Assembly: GCF_019163035.1 (NCBI RefSeq)
Contig: NZ_JAFLKV010000154.1
Span: 1-36,258, forward strand
Origin: Sulfuricurvum sp.
Lineage (GTDB): Bacteria > Campylobacterota > Campylobacteria > Campylobacterales > Sulfurimonadaceae
Length of the DNA stretch: 36,258 bases
Reading direction: 5' to 3'
In this document: positions 27,365 to 34,725 of the stretch, piece after piece
How positions within the stretch are numbered: the stretch's first letter is position 1
Layout: each line of letters starts with the position of its first letter
The notes under the pieces: model-generated
Told to the model about the DNA's origin: nothing
Databases searched by the model: none
What the model saw: only the letters and a program-made list of their open reading frames with translations
Made by a program: the position numbers and the translations under genes

Positions 27365-27392
27365 GAAGTCGCCTACCTGATTCGGCTACTAT
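27351..27392 (+). promoter_or_regulatory. FNR-type promoter of moaA
   Basis: The box at 27351-27364 is followed by TACTAT at 27387-27392, centres 32 bp apart. The predicted start is near 27399, about 22 bp before the moaA ATG. Confidence 0.75.
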
Positions 27393-27420
27393 TTAGAAAT
27401 CGATAAATTGAGGATCATCT

Positions 27421-28386
27421 ATGTTGCGAGATCGTTATGACCGTAAAGTCACCTATTTGCGTGTATCGGTTACAGAGCGTTGTAATTTTCGATGTCGCTA
27501 CTGTATGGCTGAAAAACCCTTTAGTTGGGTCCCTAAAGAGAACTTATTAAGTTATGAAGAACTATTTTCATTTATTAAAATCGGTATTGATAACGGTATC
27601 CAAAAAATTCGTCTTACCGGTGGGGAACCGACGACCCGTGAGAATCTTGATGAGCTGATCGGTATGATCCATACCTATGCGCCGAATGTTGATATCGGAT
27701 TAACGACCAATGGCTTTTTACTTCCAGCACAGGCAGAGAAACTCAAATGTGCAGGGTTGCGACGTGTTAATATTTCACTTGATTCGCTAAATCGTGAGAC
27801 ACTTGATTATATCACACAAAAAGATGTGTTAGAACAAATACTAACTGGAATAGATGCTGCATCAGACGCCGGGTTATCTATTAAACTCAATAGCGTTATT
27901 TTACGAGGTATTAATGATCATGAAATAGTCCCCCTGTTTGAATATGCAAAAGAGATAGGTGCACAAATCCGCTATATTGAATACATGGAAAATTCCCATG
28001 CTCATGAAACACTGCAAGGTCTTCGAAGTGATGAGATTATCGAGGTATTGGGTAAATCTTATCCGTTCATTCCGATTGATAGAGACGAGAGTGGACCGGC
28101 AAATCTGTATGAAACACCGGATGGGTATCGGTTCGGAACCATCGAACCCCATCGCCACGATTTTTGCGCGACGTGTGATCGTTTGCGACTCACGGCGGAG
28201 GGAGATTTGATTGGGTGTTTATACTTCGAGGGGGCAAAAAGTATTAAAGAGGCGATACGTGAGGGCAATATTGCTAAAGCAACCCAAATTTTAGAGGATG
28301 TTGTGTTTAACAAACCCGAAAAAAACCTTTGGGGAATTGAAAACATCGAGATCTCTTCTCGTGCCTTTTACCGTACCGGAGGTTAA
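27421..28386 (+). CDS. moaA: MoaA, GTP 3',8-cyclase (molybdenum cofactor synthesis)
   Basis: A 321-residue radical SAM enzyme for the first step of molybdopterin synthesis. The N-terminal cluster is bound by C21, C25 and C28 (CNFRCRYC). The C-terminal GTP-binding cluster is DFCATCDRLRLTAEGDLIGC. The chain ends in GG, as active MoaA does. Control by the FNR-type box ties cofactor supply to NapA. GAGGATC precedes the ATG. Confidence 0.96.
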   Translation: MLRDRYDRKVTYLRVSVTERCNFRCRYCMAEKPFSWVPKENLLSYEELFSFIKIGIDNGIQKIRLTGGEPTTRENLDELIGMIHTYAPNVDIGLTTNGFLLPAQAEKLKCAGLRRVNISLDSLNRETLDYITQKDVLEQILTGIDAASDAGLSIKLNSVILRGINDHEIVPLFEYAKEIGAQIRYIEYMENSHAHETLQGLRSDEIIEVLGKSYPFIPIDRDESGPANLYETPDGYRFGTIEPHRHDFCATCDRLRLTAEGDLIGCLYFEGAKSIKEAIREGNIAKATQILEDVVFNKPEKNLWGIENIEISSRAFYRTGG

Positions 28387-28390
28387 AATA

Positions 28391-28432
28391 TTGATTTGAA
28401 TCAATATCCATTATCCAAACTACCTTTATACT
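28391..28432 (+). promoter_or_regulatory. FNR-type promoter of the CopD-like gene
   Basis: The perfect palindrome TTGATTTGAATCAA (28391-28404) starts 4 bp after the moaA stop. TATACT is at 28427-28432, centres 32 bp apart. The predicted start is near 28439, which excludes a start codon inside the box. Confidence 0.75.
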
Positions 28433-28455
28433 CACGAAAATTTAAAGGAGATCCT

Positions 28456-28896
28456 GTGACATGGATTTTGTATATTCATATCCTCTCAGCTTGTGCATGG
28501 ATCGGTGGAAGTATCGTATTGTTCGGACTTGGGGTATTTATTCGGGATAAGGCGACCCAAGAGGTAGTGTACGGTACTATTGGGCCGTTTTACGGCTATT
28601 TTGAAACAGTATGGCTACTTATTTTAATCTCTACTGGATTGGCATTAGGGGAGCATTTTCAACTTTTTAGTTTAATGAACAGCGATACGGAACTCGGACA
28701 TTATGTCGTATGGAAATTAGTGCTGGTTTCACTCCTCAGCATAGCAACGATGGTGCATCTTTACATTGCTTTTGCCACTCACAAGACAACCCGTACCTTG
28801 GTTCAAAAGTTCCTATCACGTGGAGGATCACTCGCCATTTTTCTCTTAAATTTGGCTATTTTATGGGTCGCGATCAACATCCGCTCTGCTTTGTAA
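28456..28896 (+). CDS. CopD/DUF2269-like four-helix membrane protein
   Basis: A 146-residue inner-membrane protein with four predicted helices. ILYIHILSACAWIGGSIVLFG in helix 1 and the histidine in ATMVHLYIAF resemble the His-bearing helices of the CopD and DUF2269 families, some of which may bind haem or copper. The start is GTG 28456 with AAAGGAG 5 bases upstream; a TTG at 28396 lies within the FNR-type box, upstream of the predicted transcript start. It has its own FNR-type promoter. Function unknown; a role in copper or haem handling for denitrification is a guess. Confidence 0.75.
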   Translation: MTWILYIHILSACAWIGGSIVLFGLGVFIRDKATQEVVYGTIGPFYGYFETVWLLILISTGLALGEHFQLFSLMNSDTELGHYVVWKLVLVSLLSIATMVHLYIAFATHKTTRTLVQKFLSRGGSLAIFLLNLAILWVAINIRSAL

Positions 28897-28900
28897 AGAA

Positions 28901-28936
28901 GAAGGTTTATGGATTAAATTTTTTTAATCCACCTTC
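28901..28936. terminator. Two-way hairpin between converging genes
   Basis: GAAGGT (28901-28906) pairs with ACCTTC (28931-28936), and inside it GGATTAAA (28911-28918) pairs with TTTAATCC (28923-28930). The left side has a 4-base bulge. The structure separates the CopD-like gene from the converging rhodanese gene and overlaps the last codons of the latter. There is no T run beyond the stem, so efficiency is uncertain. Confidence 0.5.
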
Positions 28937-29332
28937 AAGATAGATCACATGTTTAAATCCTAATTGTTTTAATCGCTGCGCTGCAAATACCGATCTTGGC
29001 TCCAATGCACAATAGACGACAAAGGTATCCTCTTTAGTGTATTTATCAAGTATCAGTTTCGGATATTTGATTTCTAGAAATCCCCGTGAAATTTTAACTT
29101 GACGGTCATAATTAATGGTGCTTTTTTCCCATTCATCCGGGTCTCTTACATCGAGTAGAATAATTTTTTGCTCAACCATCCACTCTTTTAACTTTTCTGC
29201 TTGAACCGGTTCCACTTGCATTTTGGCTTCTTTGAGCAGCACCTTTGTCTCATCGCTCAATATCGGTTCATTTGCCCAAAAGGTTCCAGATGCTAACAAC
29301 AATGGAAAAATGATCGTAATGATTTTTTTCAT
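28907..29332 (-). CDS. Periplasmic rhodanese-domain protein
   Basis: A 141-residue single-domain rhodanese with a signal peptide (MKKIITIIFPLLLASGTFWA). The domain begins with MVEQKIILLDVRDPDEWEKS and the active-site cysteine is in VVYCALEPRSVFAAQRL. Such domains carry sulfane sulfur, or only a fold without catalysis. The active cysteine is present here. It is divergent from the fmdE-like gene and shares its FNR-type box. The substrate is unknown. Confidence 0.88.
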   Translation of the reverse strand: MKKIITIIFPLLLASGTFWANEPILSDETKVLLKEAKMQVEPVQAEKLKEWMVEQKIILLDVRDPDEWEKSTINYDRQVKISRGFLEIKYPKLILDKYTKEDTFVVYCALEPRSVFAAQRLKQLGFKHVIYLEGGLKKFNP

Positions 29333-29359
29333 GTTACTCCCTATATAAAATTTGAAACC

Positions 29360-29401
29360 ATAGTAACTAAAGGGGAGGGGATCTATCTTGATTTAGGTCA
29401 A
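29360..29401 (-). promoter_or_regulatory. FNR-type promoter of the rhodanese gene
   Basis: The box TTGATTTAGGTCAA (29388-29401 as read on the plus strand) has TACTAT at 29365-29360 on the minus strand, centres 32 bp apart. The predicted start is near 29353, about 20 bp before the ATG. Confidence 0.65.
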
Positions 29402-29429
29402 GCTCAATACTTTTTTTAAAATGTAAAAT
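29388..29429 (+). promoter_or_regulatory. FNR-type promoter of the fmdE-like gene
   Basis: The same box (29388-29401) is followed by TAAAAT at 29424-29429, centres 32 bp apart. The predicted start is near 29436, about 29 bp before the GTG. Confidence 0.7.
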
Positions 29430-29464
29430 AAGTAAAAATATAGAAACATAAAAGGCAGCTATCC

Positions 29465-30079
29465 GTGAGCAATACATCTTTTTTTAATAGTGTTCCCGTC
29501 ATCACTATGTATGATCCCCTAGCAGAAGTTCTGGGTGCGGCAAGTGAAGGAATTTTAGTATATACCTATGCAGATGCTGTCAAACTCGCAGGGCACTCCT
29601 GTCCAACAATCGCGGGGGTATATTTGATGATGCGAAAAGGGCTGAGTCTTTTATATCCGGATACTCTTCCTCTGCGAGGTGGAATCCGTGTTTCTATGCA
29701 AGGTCACGCAGGGGATGGAGTGGTCGGAGTGATGGCGAATGTCGCCTCATTGATTACAGGGTCTACTGAAATAAGCGGATTCCATGGGTTGGGCGGAAAA
29801 TATGACCGACGCGGGTTATTAACGTATGGAGCAGATATAAGAGGGGAAATGGCGTTAGAACGTATCGATACCGGTACGTGCATTTATCTCTCTTACAACC
29901 CAAAAATAGTTGTTGGGGATCCTATGCTGCAAGAGTGGTTAGGTATGATTTTATCTGACAAAGCAAATTTAGAGATTGAAAAATCATTCCAAAATGGATG
30001 GCAGGAGCGTGTTAAATCGATTCTTATTGATTACGCTGAACATCCTGCATTAGTTACTTATATTTTTGAGGAGAAATAA
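29465..30079 (+). CDS. FmdE-domain protein
   Basis: A 204-residue protein. LAGHSCPTIAGVYLMMRKGL matches the conserved GH-x-CP segment of the FmdE family (a domain named after a formylmethanofuran dehydrogenase operon protein). No formylmethanofuran dehydrogenase genes are nearby, and this organism type does not make methane. There is no C-terminal zinc-finger domain and no signal peptide. The start is GTG at 29465. It is 1 bp ahead of a cytochrome c gene and has an FNR-type promoter. FmdE proteins bind metals; a link to molybdenum or haem metabolism is a guess from context. Confidence 0.75.
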   Translation: MSNTSFFNSVPVITMYDPLAEVLGAASEGILVYTYADAVKLAGHSCPTIAGVYLMMRKGLSLLYPDTLPLRGGIRVSMQGHAGDGVVGVMANVASLITGSTEISGFHGLGGKYDRRGLLTYGADIRGEMALERIDTGTCIYLSYNPKIVVGDPMLQEWLGMILSDKANLEIEKSFQNGWQERVKSILIDYAEHPALVTYIFEEK

Positions 30080-30080
30080 T

Positions 30081-30488
30081 ATGATTAAAATAGGGTTATT
30101 TTTAAGTCTATCGTTATCACTTTTTGCAGTTGATGGGTATAGTGTTTATCAAAAAAAATGTATGAAATGTCATGTTGAAATCATGGAGAAATCGGAGGTT
30201 CTAAAAGTAATTCATACGCTAAAAGCACCTCCGATGATCGAAGTGTCTAACCGTCTTCGTGAAAACATCATCATAGCCGATGACGACCAAGATGTAAAGC
30301 GCCGAGTAACGATCGCTTTTATCAAAGATTATATTGAAAATCCGAGTGTACAATACAGTATGTGCCATCCAATGGCAATCGAAAAATTTGGAATTATGCC
30401 ATCTTTAAAAGGGAAGCTAAATGAGGTTGAAAAACAAGCGGTTGCAGAGTGGATTATCGATAGATATCGTGAGAGTAAATTTAGATAA
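30081..30488 (+). CDS. Periplasmic cytochrome c-like protein
   Basis: A 135-residue protein with a signal peptide (MIKIGLFLSLSLSLFA) and one haem c site, CMKCH. A later MCHPMAIEKFGIMPSL contains a Cys-His pair and candidate methionine ligands but no second CxxCH. The ATG at 30081 has GAGGAG 7 bases before it; a longer reading from 30066 lies inside the fmdE-like gene. It ends the chromosomal denitrification block. Its redox partner is unknown. Confidence 0.82.
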   Translation: MIKIGLFLSLSLSLFAVDGYSVYQKKCMKCHVEIMEKSEVLKVIHTLKAPPMIEVSNRLRENIIIADDDQDVKRRVTIAFIKDYIENPSVQYSMCHPMAIEKFGIMPSLKGKLNEVEKQAVAEWIIDRYRESKFR

Positions 30489-30619
30489 TGTTTCAATATA
30501 ATTTATCTTAGGTTAATTAGAGATTTTGTTTATAAAATGGTAGTGGGTATGAAAAAAAGCGGCTAAAAAATACAGAATAGATATTACGAAGTAGGGGGAA
30601 CTTTAGATTTGTATACCTC

Positions 30620-30829
30620 CTAACTTGCGGCTTCAATGGTATTAGATTCGATAAATTTGAGTAATGCTGCTCTGCTGACATGAATTTTATTCCCGATTTT
30701 TACAATCTCCAACTCTCGATTGGATATCAGTTTTTTAGCCATATCTACTTTAATCAATCCCAGTTCTTCGATTTGTCTAAGATTAAATAATATAGCATTT
30801 GGGATCAGTTCGTCAAAGTTCGTTTTCAT
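30620..30829 (-). CDS. Excisionase-like helix-turn-helix protein
   Basis: A 69-residue protein with one MerR-like winged HTH of the HTH_17/excisionase type (LGLIKVDMAKKLISNRELEIVKIGNKIHVSRAALLKFIES). Such proteins are common in integrative elements and plasmids as directionality factors or repressors. ATG 30829 follows GGAG at 8 bases; the ATG at 30847 is an alternative. It is 81 bp downstream of the Rep-like gene. Confidence 0.7.
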   Translation of the reverse strand: MKTNFDELIPNAILFNLRQIEELGLIKVDMAKKLISNRELEIVKIGNKIHVSRAALLKFIESNTIEAAS

Positions 30830-30837
30830 GGGTGGTT
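30822..30837. repeat. Copy 1 of a 16-bp repeat at a translation start
   Basis: GTTTTCATGGGTGGTT covers the start region of the HTH gene. The identical 16 bp occurs at 33895-33910 over the start of the Gp157-like gene; both proteins begin with MKT. Confidence 0.7.
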
Positions 30838-30910
30838 CTCCTATCATTTGGATTTTGGGTATGAGTAATTTCTCAATAGAGTGGAAGTGTTAAAATTTTT
30901 ATACAGAAGC

Positions 30911-31825
30911 TTAGTAGCTTCGTATTGGTGAATGATAGATTACGCCAAAATCACGGTCATAATAAATATGCAGTAGATAATCTATAAAACTAGCAATATA
31001 TGCCATATTCGGATACAACCTGTATTCTTCAAACCCTAATCTTTTAATCTCACGTCTTTGAGGGTTTTTGTAGTTGTTATAAGCGTCTATTTTTGAACTC
31101 TTTATTTCAATATCCTCAAAGTACATCACATGATATCGATGCAAAGCATTCTGAATAGGGGTTATATCAAAGCCATATTTATTAAAAAAAGCCGATTGTA
31201 ACTTTATCTCGAATCTCGTAATATTGTATGAAAGTCCCTCTTTGAGCCTTTTATCGTAAAGATATGACCTCAATATCGCTTTGTTCCGCTTACTTTCTTC
31301 AATATTCTCAATATAGGTCGTTTGGTTCTCATAAGTTTGCGGTTCACCAACCCTCCAATAGTTCGTTTTAGGAGATTTTTTCGTACAGATAGCCAACATA
31401 TGCTCAAAGGAGACATTAGTATCTATAGCAACATCAAGTTCTGTAAATTTGAAAACTATTTGATTGCTATTAAGGTAAGCGCATATAAATGCCAAAATAT
31501 TATTTGATTGCTGATCAGCATCATCGTTGTAGCTTTTCAATCCTGCGAACTTTACAGAGATGTAGTATCTGATCACGGCGTAACCGTTTACTATAGTCCT
31601 AGAGCTACCTGTGTTAATAGTAAGCAAAGTTGTTTTATTCGCATATAGCGAATATTCAATCTTAACAATATCAGTGGGTTTGTTTTGATAAACATCTTTT
31701 GAATCCGCATAGAATCCAAATGTACTAATGTAATTCAACAAATCATTCAGTATCATCTTTTGTATTACTGAGTCATTGCAGTCTATCTGTACGGTTACGG
31801 TGTCTATGTAAGTTTCGTAGTCCAT
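30911..31825 (-). CDS. Rolling-circle-type replication initiation protein (Rep_trans-like)
   Basis: A 304-residue protein. FTELDVAIDTNVSFE resembles the RxDxAxD motif, and YLYDKRLKEGLSYNITRFEIKLQ the YxK...RxE-x-x-L motif, of pT181/phage-type replication initiators. No integrase or relaxase is nearby. The family call is from motifs only and could be wrong; the protein may equally act in transfer or phage replication. The ATG at 31825 sits 3 bases after a hairpin that buries its ribosome-binding site (31829-31850). Confidence 0.5.
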   Translation of the reverse strand: MDYETYIDTVTVQIDCNDSVIQKMILNDLLNYISTFGFYADSKDVYQNKPTDIVKIEYSLYANKTTLLTINTGSSRTIVNGYAVIRYYISVKFAGLKSYNDDADQQSNNILAFICAYLNSNQIVFKFTELDVAIDTNVSFEHMLAICTKKSPKTNYWRVGEPQTYENQTTYIENIEESKRNKAILRSYLYDKRLKEGLSYNITRFEIKLQSAFFNKYGFDITPIQNALHRYHVMYFEDIEIKSSKIDAYNNYKNPQRREIKRLGFEEYRLYPNMAYIASFIDYLLHIYYDRDFGVIYHSPIRSY

Positions 31826-31828
31826 TGT

Positions 31829-31850
31829 TTTATCCTAAGTGATGGATAAA
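31829..31850 (-). promoter_or_regulatory. Hairpin that hides the rep ribosome-binding site
   Basis: In the minus-strand RNA UUUAUCC pairs with GGAUAAA across an 8-base loop. The AGGA of the ribosome-binding site lies at the start of the 3' arm, and the ATG follows 3 bases after the stem. This would limit Rep synthesis. Confidence 0.45.
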
Positions 31851-31895
31851 GGAATAAATTGAACTGACTATCTACGACTCTTTTTATGTACTCTA

Positions 31896-31916
31896 ATGTC
31901 ATATTTGGTATGACAT
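31896..31916. promoter_or_regulatory. Inverted repeat upstream of rep, candidate operator
   Basis: ATGTCATA-TTTGG-TATGACAT is a perfect 8-5-8 inverted repeat about 70 bp before the rep ATG. A repressor site or origin element is possible; the HTH protein at 30620 is a candidate ligand. Confidence 0.4.
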
Positions 31917-32065
31917 ATAGGTCTATATTATAGAGACGAAAAATTATGCGAAAATCTGCTGGATTGATTCGCTAATTTATATGTCCGTTTTTATCCCTTT
32001 TCACTACATAGGCAACGTTAAAAAAAATAATCACACATATATTTATTTGTAGGGCTATATAGGCT

Positions 32066-32091
32066 AAAAGAAAGGGATATCCCTTTCTTTT
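32066..32091. terminator. Perfect 26-bp palindrome, two-way terminator
   Basis: The 26 bp are a perfect palindrome with GGGATATCCC at the centre, an AAAG-rich left arm and a CTTT-rich right arm. The T run on either strand gives a rho-independent terminator. It overlaps the DUF2958 stop codon and ends the 34725-32090 operon. Confidence 0.8.
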
Positions 32092-32386
32092 AACACTTGA
32101 TCTTAGAAAACGGTGTGGGCATAAACGATTCATCCCGCTCCACCGAAATACCCAAAGAGCCTTGAAGTGATTCCAACTCTTCAAGCGAGATGTAGCCAAA
32201 CTCAGATTCCAATCCAATGACATAGCCGAAGCATAAGTTGTGATCTTCTTTTGAAATCTCAGTGACGTACCACGTCCATTTTGTGCTTGGAAGAAAAAGC
32301 TTGATATGGCATATCGGATCGGGTGTTTCCTCGGTTTCATACAGATCGGGGATAGTGTTAAGCAATTCTTGCGGTATTAATGTCAT
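32090..32386 (-). CDS. DUF2958 protein
   Basis: A 98-residue protein. The order LYETEETPDPICHIKLF, WTWYVTE, FGYVIGLESEFGYISLEELES and GISVERDESFMP matches DUF2958 over its full length. This family is common on plasmids and integrative elements and has no known function. It is the last gene of the DUF932-gp157-rad52 operon, 9 bp after its neighbour. Confidence 0.85.
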   Translation of the reverse strand: MTLIPQELLNTIPDLYETEETPDPICHIKLFLPSTKWTWYVTEISKEDHNLCFGYVIGLESEFGYISLEELESLQGSLGISVERDESFMPTPFSKIKC

Positions 32387-32395
32387 TAATTGCTC

Positions 32396-32614
32396 CTATA
32401 GCTCTAAGTGGCGTATCATGTCGCCCACATACTGTACGGCTATAACTTCTTTGAACCCATGCTCTAAAAGATAGTCTTGATTGTGTTTAAAGCTCACAAA
32501 TGCTTCAAAAATATTATCACCTTCCCCGTCACCGAGGATTTGCATGTTGTGCAGCTCTTTGTGATTGGGATCAAACGTGAATCCCTCTAAGGTAAAGAAT
32601 AAAAACTTTTTCAT
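32396..32614 (-). CDS. Small protein of unknown function
   Basis: A 72-residue protein beginning MKKFLFFTLEGFTFDPNHKE. I do not recognise a family. It has no signal peptide or membrane helix, is acidic, and looks like a compact alpha/beta domain. The start at 32614 is 1 bp after the rad52-like stop; a longer reading would run back through that gene. Position in a tight operon supports it as real. Confidence 0.7.
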   Translation of the reverse strand: MKKFLFFTLEGFTFDPNHKELHNMQILGDGEGDNIFEAFVSFKHNQDYLLEHGFKEVIAVQYVGDMIRHLEL

Positions 32615-32615
32615 C

Positions 32616-33305
32616 TTATGCCGCTTGTTGTTCGATTGGCTTGTACCACTGTTTAGATTTCCCGTCCCATCGGAAGCCAAATGATTTGATACTGTCCTTT
32701 TTCGAAAAGAGATCATCGCCCGTAACGATAAGATACTCTCCTTGCGTCACGACGGACAATCCAATATTATAGAGTGATGCGTAATCTTGCGGTGTAGCGT
32801 TTTGAAGCTGTTTCGGCGGTTGGGATGAATGCTGTTTTGGGGGTTCTAATTGTGCAGGTGGTTGATTACCATAAGATCGGCTTTTACCGCCGTAAAGACT
32901 ATTGCCAAACTGATTTCCGAAGCTACGGAAACACCGTTTGAGTGCATCGGTCACTGCTTCCTTTGCTCCACCTTCGTGTGCATCGGCTAACGATTTGGCA
33001 ATTCCCGTTCCGAAACCGACATCTTCACGACTGACGTGTTTGGTATGGAGATGATCGTAGACAGTAAGAGATACAATAGCTTTATAGCCCACTACGAGGT
33101 TTTGTTTTTCGTTGGTTTCTTGGGAAACGTGTTCGAGTGTTGATACGCTATAACTCCAGTGACCATATCCGAATATCTTATTCGCGGTATCGATAATGTC
33201 AAACCCCTCCAGATAGGAGAGACTGACGCTTCCTTTTTCACGGGTTTTAATACGGCTTGGATCGAGATCATATGAGAGGACTTGAATTATTTTTTCATTA
33301 AGCAT
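32616..33305 (-). CDS. Rad52-like single-strand annealing protein with a C-terminal add-on
   Basis: A 229-residue protein. Residues 1-140 match the Rad52/Rad22 annealing domain (GYGHWSYSVSTLEHV, VVGYKAIVSLTVYDH, AKSLADAHEGGAKEAVTDALKRCFRSFGNQFG). A Gln/Pro/Ser-rich linker (about 145-170) leads to a final domain with SIKSFGFRWDGKSKQWYKPI, a pattern resembling DUF5710-type modules. Annealing proteins of this kind serve recombination in phages and plasmids. A strong GGAGG precedes the ATG. It lies 9 bp after the Gp157-like gene. Confidence 0.85.
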   Translation of the reverse strand: MLNEKIIQVLSYDLDPSRIKTREKGSVSLSYLEGFDIIDTANKIFGYGHWSYSVSTLEHVSQETNEKQNLVVGYKAIVSLTVYDHLHTKHVSREDVGFGTGIAKSLADAHEGGAKEAVTDALKRCFRSFGNQFGNSLYGGKSRSYGNQPPAQLEPPKQHSSQPPKQLQNATPQDYASLYNIGLSVVTQGEYLIVTGDDLFSKKDSIKSFGFRWDGKSKQWYKPIEQQAA

Positions 33306-33314
33306 GAGAGCCTC

Positions 33315-33902
33315 CTATGCCGCTTCTTGGTTTTCAACCAATGTAAGCAGTTCGGTGGCTTGATTATTAGCGTGTGAATGTCTGGCATTAACTTTAATGC
33401 GAGCGGGTATTTGTTCGGTGATTACCCCGACCTCTACATATTGATCTACTTCGTTCATACTCTCTAAGGTGGACATCGCTTCACGAACCGCTTGCTCATC
33501 GACTACGACACTGCAATATCCTAATTGGATAAGAGCTTGCTCATCGATGATCTTGAATGTTTCTGCGAGTTTAGTTTTTGAGGGGGTAATGGTGATACTA
33601 GAGATCACCGTGCCATCAAGTCTATCAATCCCGTATTCTGATAATACGGTGGCGATTGCTTCCAGTGCAACGGTTTTAGCATCGGAGAGAGACTTTTTTA
33701 ATGCACTCATCTCTTTAATATCTTCGGAGAGATAATCGATTTTATTCTGGATTTCTTGGATGCTGAGACCGATATAATCGGCTTTAGTATAATAAGGTTT
33801 ATCGGACTCCAATACTATACGTAATTGATTTTTAAACCATTCTTGTTTATCTGATTTGACGTTTTGCATTTCGATAACTAAGCGGTAATCGGTTGTTTTC
33901 AT
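33315..33902 (-). CDS. Gp157-like phage/plasmid protein
   Basis: A 195-residue protein with a coiled coil (about 45-85) followed by ALEAIATVLSEYGIDRLDGTVISSITITPSKTKL, the helix-then-strand pattern of siphovirus Gp157-like and host-nuclease-inhibitor proteins, including the final position where such proteins name short beta residues. It could protect element DNA from host nucleases, which would suit its Rad52 neighbour. Assignment is by pattern. The start shares a 16-bp sequence with the HTH gene start. Confidence 0.6.
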   Translation of the reverse strand: MKTTDYRLVIEMQNVKSDKQEWFKNQLRIVLESDKPYYTKADYIGLSIQEIQNKIDYLSEDIKEMSALKKSLSDAKTVALEAIATVLSEYGIDRLDGTVISSITITPSKTKLAETFKIIDEQALIQLGYCSVVVDEQAVREAMSTLESMNEVDQYVEVGVITEQIPARIKVNARHSHANNQATELLTLVENQEAA

Positions 33903-33910
33903 GGGTGGTT
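33895..33910. repeat. Copy 2 of the 16-bp translation-start repeat
   Basis: Identical to 30822-30837 and placed in the same way around the ATG, here of the Gp157-like gene. Confidence 0.7.
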
Positions 33911-33915
33911 TCCTT

Positions 33916-34725
33916 TTATGCGGCTAATAGTAGATTGGGTTCTTTGATCGATGCTATACGCTCAGCGATATCCCAGAGACCTTGATTGACATCTACATCT
34001 TTAGAGATAGAGGTAATCTCACGGCTAGTAAAGCGTCTACCGCTCTCTTTGTTAATACCTGAGACGTTTCCTCGAAGTAGATTTTCTTGGATAACATTGA
34101 ATACGGTATAAAGATCATTTTTGGAATCTTGCTCTCTGTGCGGGACTAATAAATCCCGATGATCGATTTGTAAATGGTTTTCAAACCGTAGGGGAATCGC
34201 ACTAAGGGCGAAAGACTCTTTTTCAAAGGAGCTTAATTCAATTGATTCGAGTTTGCTGATCTTCTCCATCAGTTTAGGCTTGATAGCGGTGATGCTTGCA
34301 ACGGCTGCGGCGACATCGTTATCGCGATCACCTAGATGTTTGATTTTATAGCTTTCAAAGACGCTCTCAGCGACTACAAGACCGTTACTACATACAAAGC
34401 GGAATATTCCCGCTGAGATCGTAAAGCTTTTACTACGGTCGTGCGAGTTGAAGAGTATTAATTCAACGGCATTGTCTTGTGGTACTAAGAGATCGTCGAA
34501 GTGACGGAATCGTACAAGGTGTTGTTGATATCCTTCTTTATCGGCATCACGAACGGAAGCTTCCGAAACTGACATTGGGTACCAGTTGTTGCGGCGGATT
34601 TCATCGATAACCTCGATGGTCGGGATGAAGCAATATTTTTCACTTACTTCGCGGTGAGGTTCTTGCGTGAAGAGTGTTGGCGCTTGCTCTTTGAGTTTCT
34701 CGTTGGATAATGGGATAGCTGACAT
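33916..34725 (-). CDS. DUF932 protein
   Basis: A 269-residue protein. CFIPTIEVIDEIRRNNWYP, HLVRFRHFDD, VELILFNSHDRSKSFTISAGIFRFVCSNGLVV and LPLRFENHLQ-type segments follow the DUF932 pattern seen on plasmids and phages, often beside recombination genes. Function is unknown. It is the first gene of a five-gene operon ending at the palindrome 32066-32091. AAAGGAAAA precedes the ATG. Confidence 0.85.
   Translation of the reverse strand: MSAIPLSNEKLKEQAPTLFTQEPHREVSEKYCFIPTIEVIDEIRRNNWYPMSVSEASVRDADKEGYQQHLVRFRHFDDLLVPQDNAVELILFNSHDRSKSFTISAGIFRFVCSNGLVVAESVFESYKIKHLGDRDNDVAAAVASITAIKPKLMEKISKLESIELSSFEKESFALSAIPLRFENHLQIDHRDLLVPHREQDSKNDLYTVFNVIQENLLRGNVSGINKESGRRFTSREITSISKDVDVNQGLWDIAERIASIKEPNLLLAA

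Noticed and set aside
30489-30619. Attachment site or tRNA at the left edge of the accessory element
   Set aside because: No tRNA-like sequence or repeat matching another part of the window was seen, so the border cannot be fixed.
31972-32340. A 122-codon open frame on the minus strand
   Set aside because: It overlaps the DUF2958 gene in another frame and runs through the terminator palindrome.
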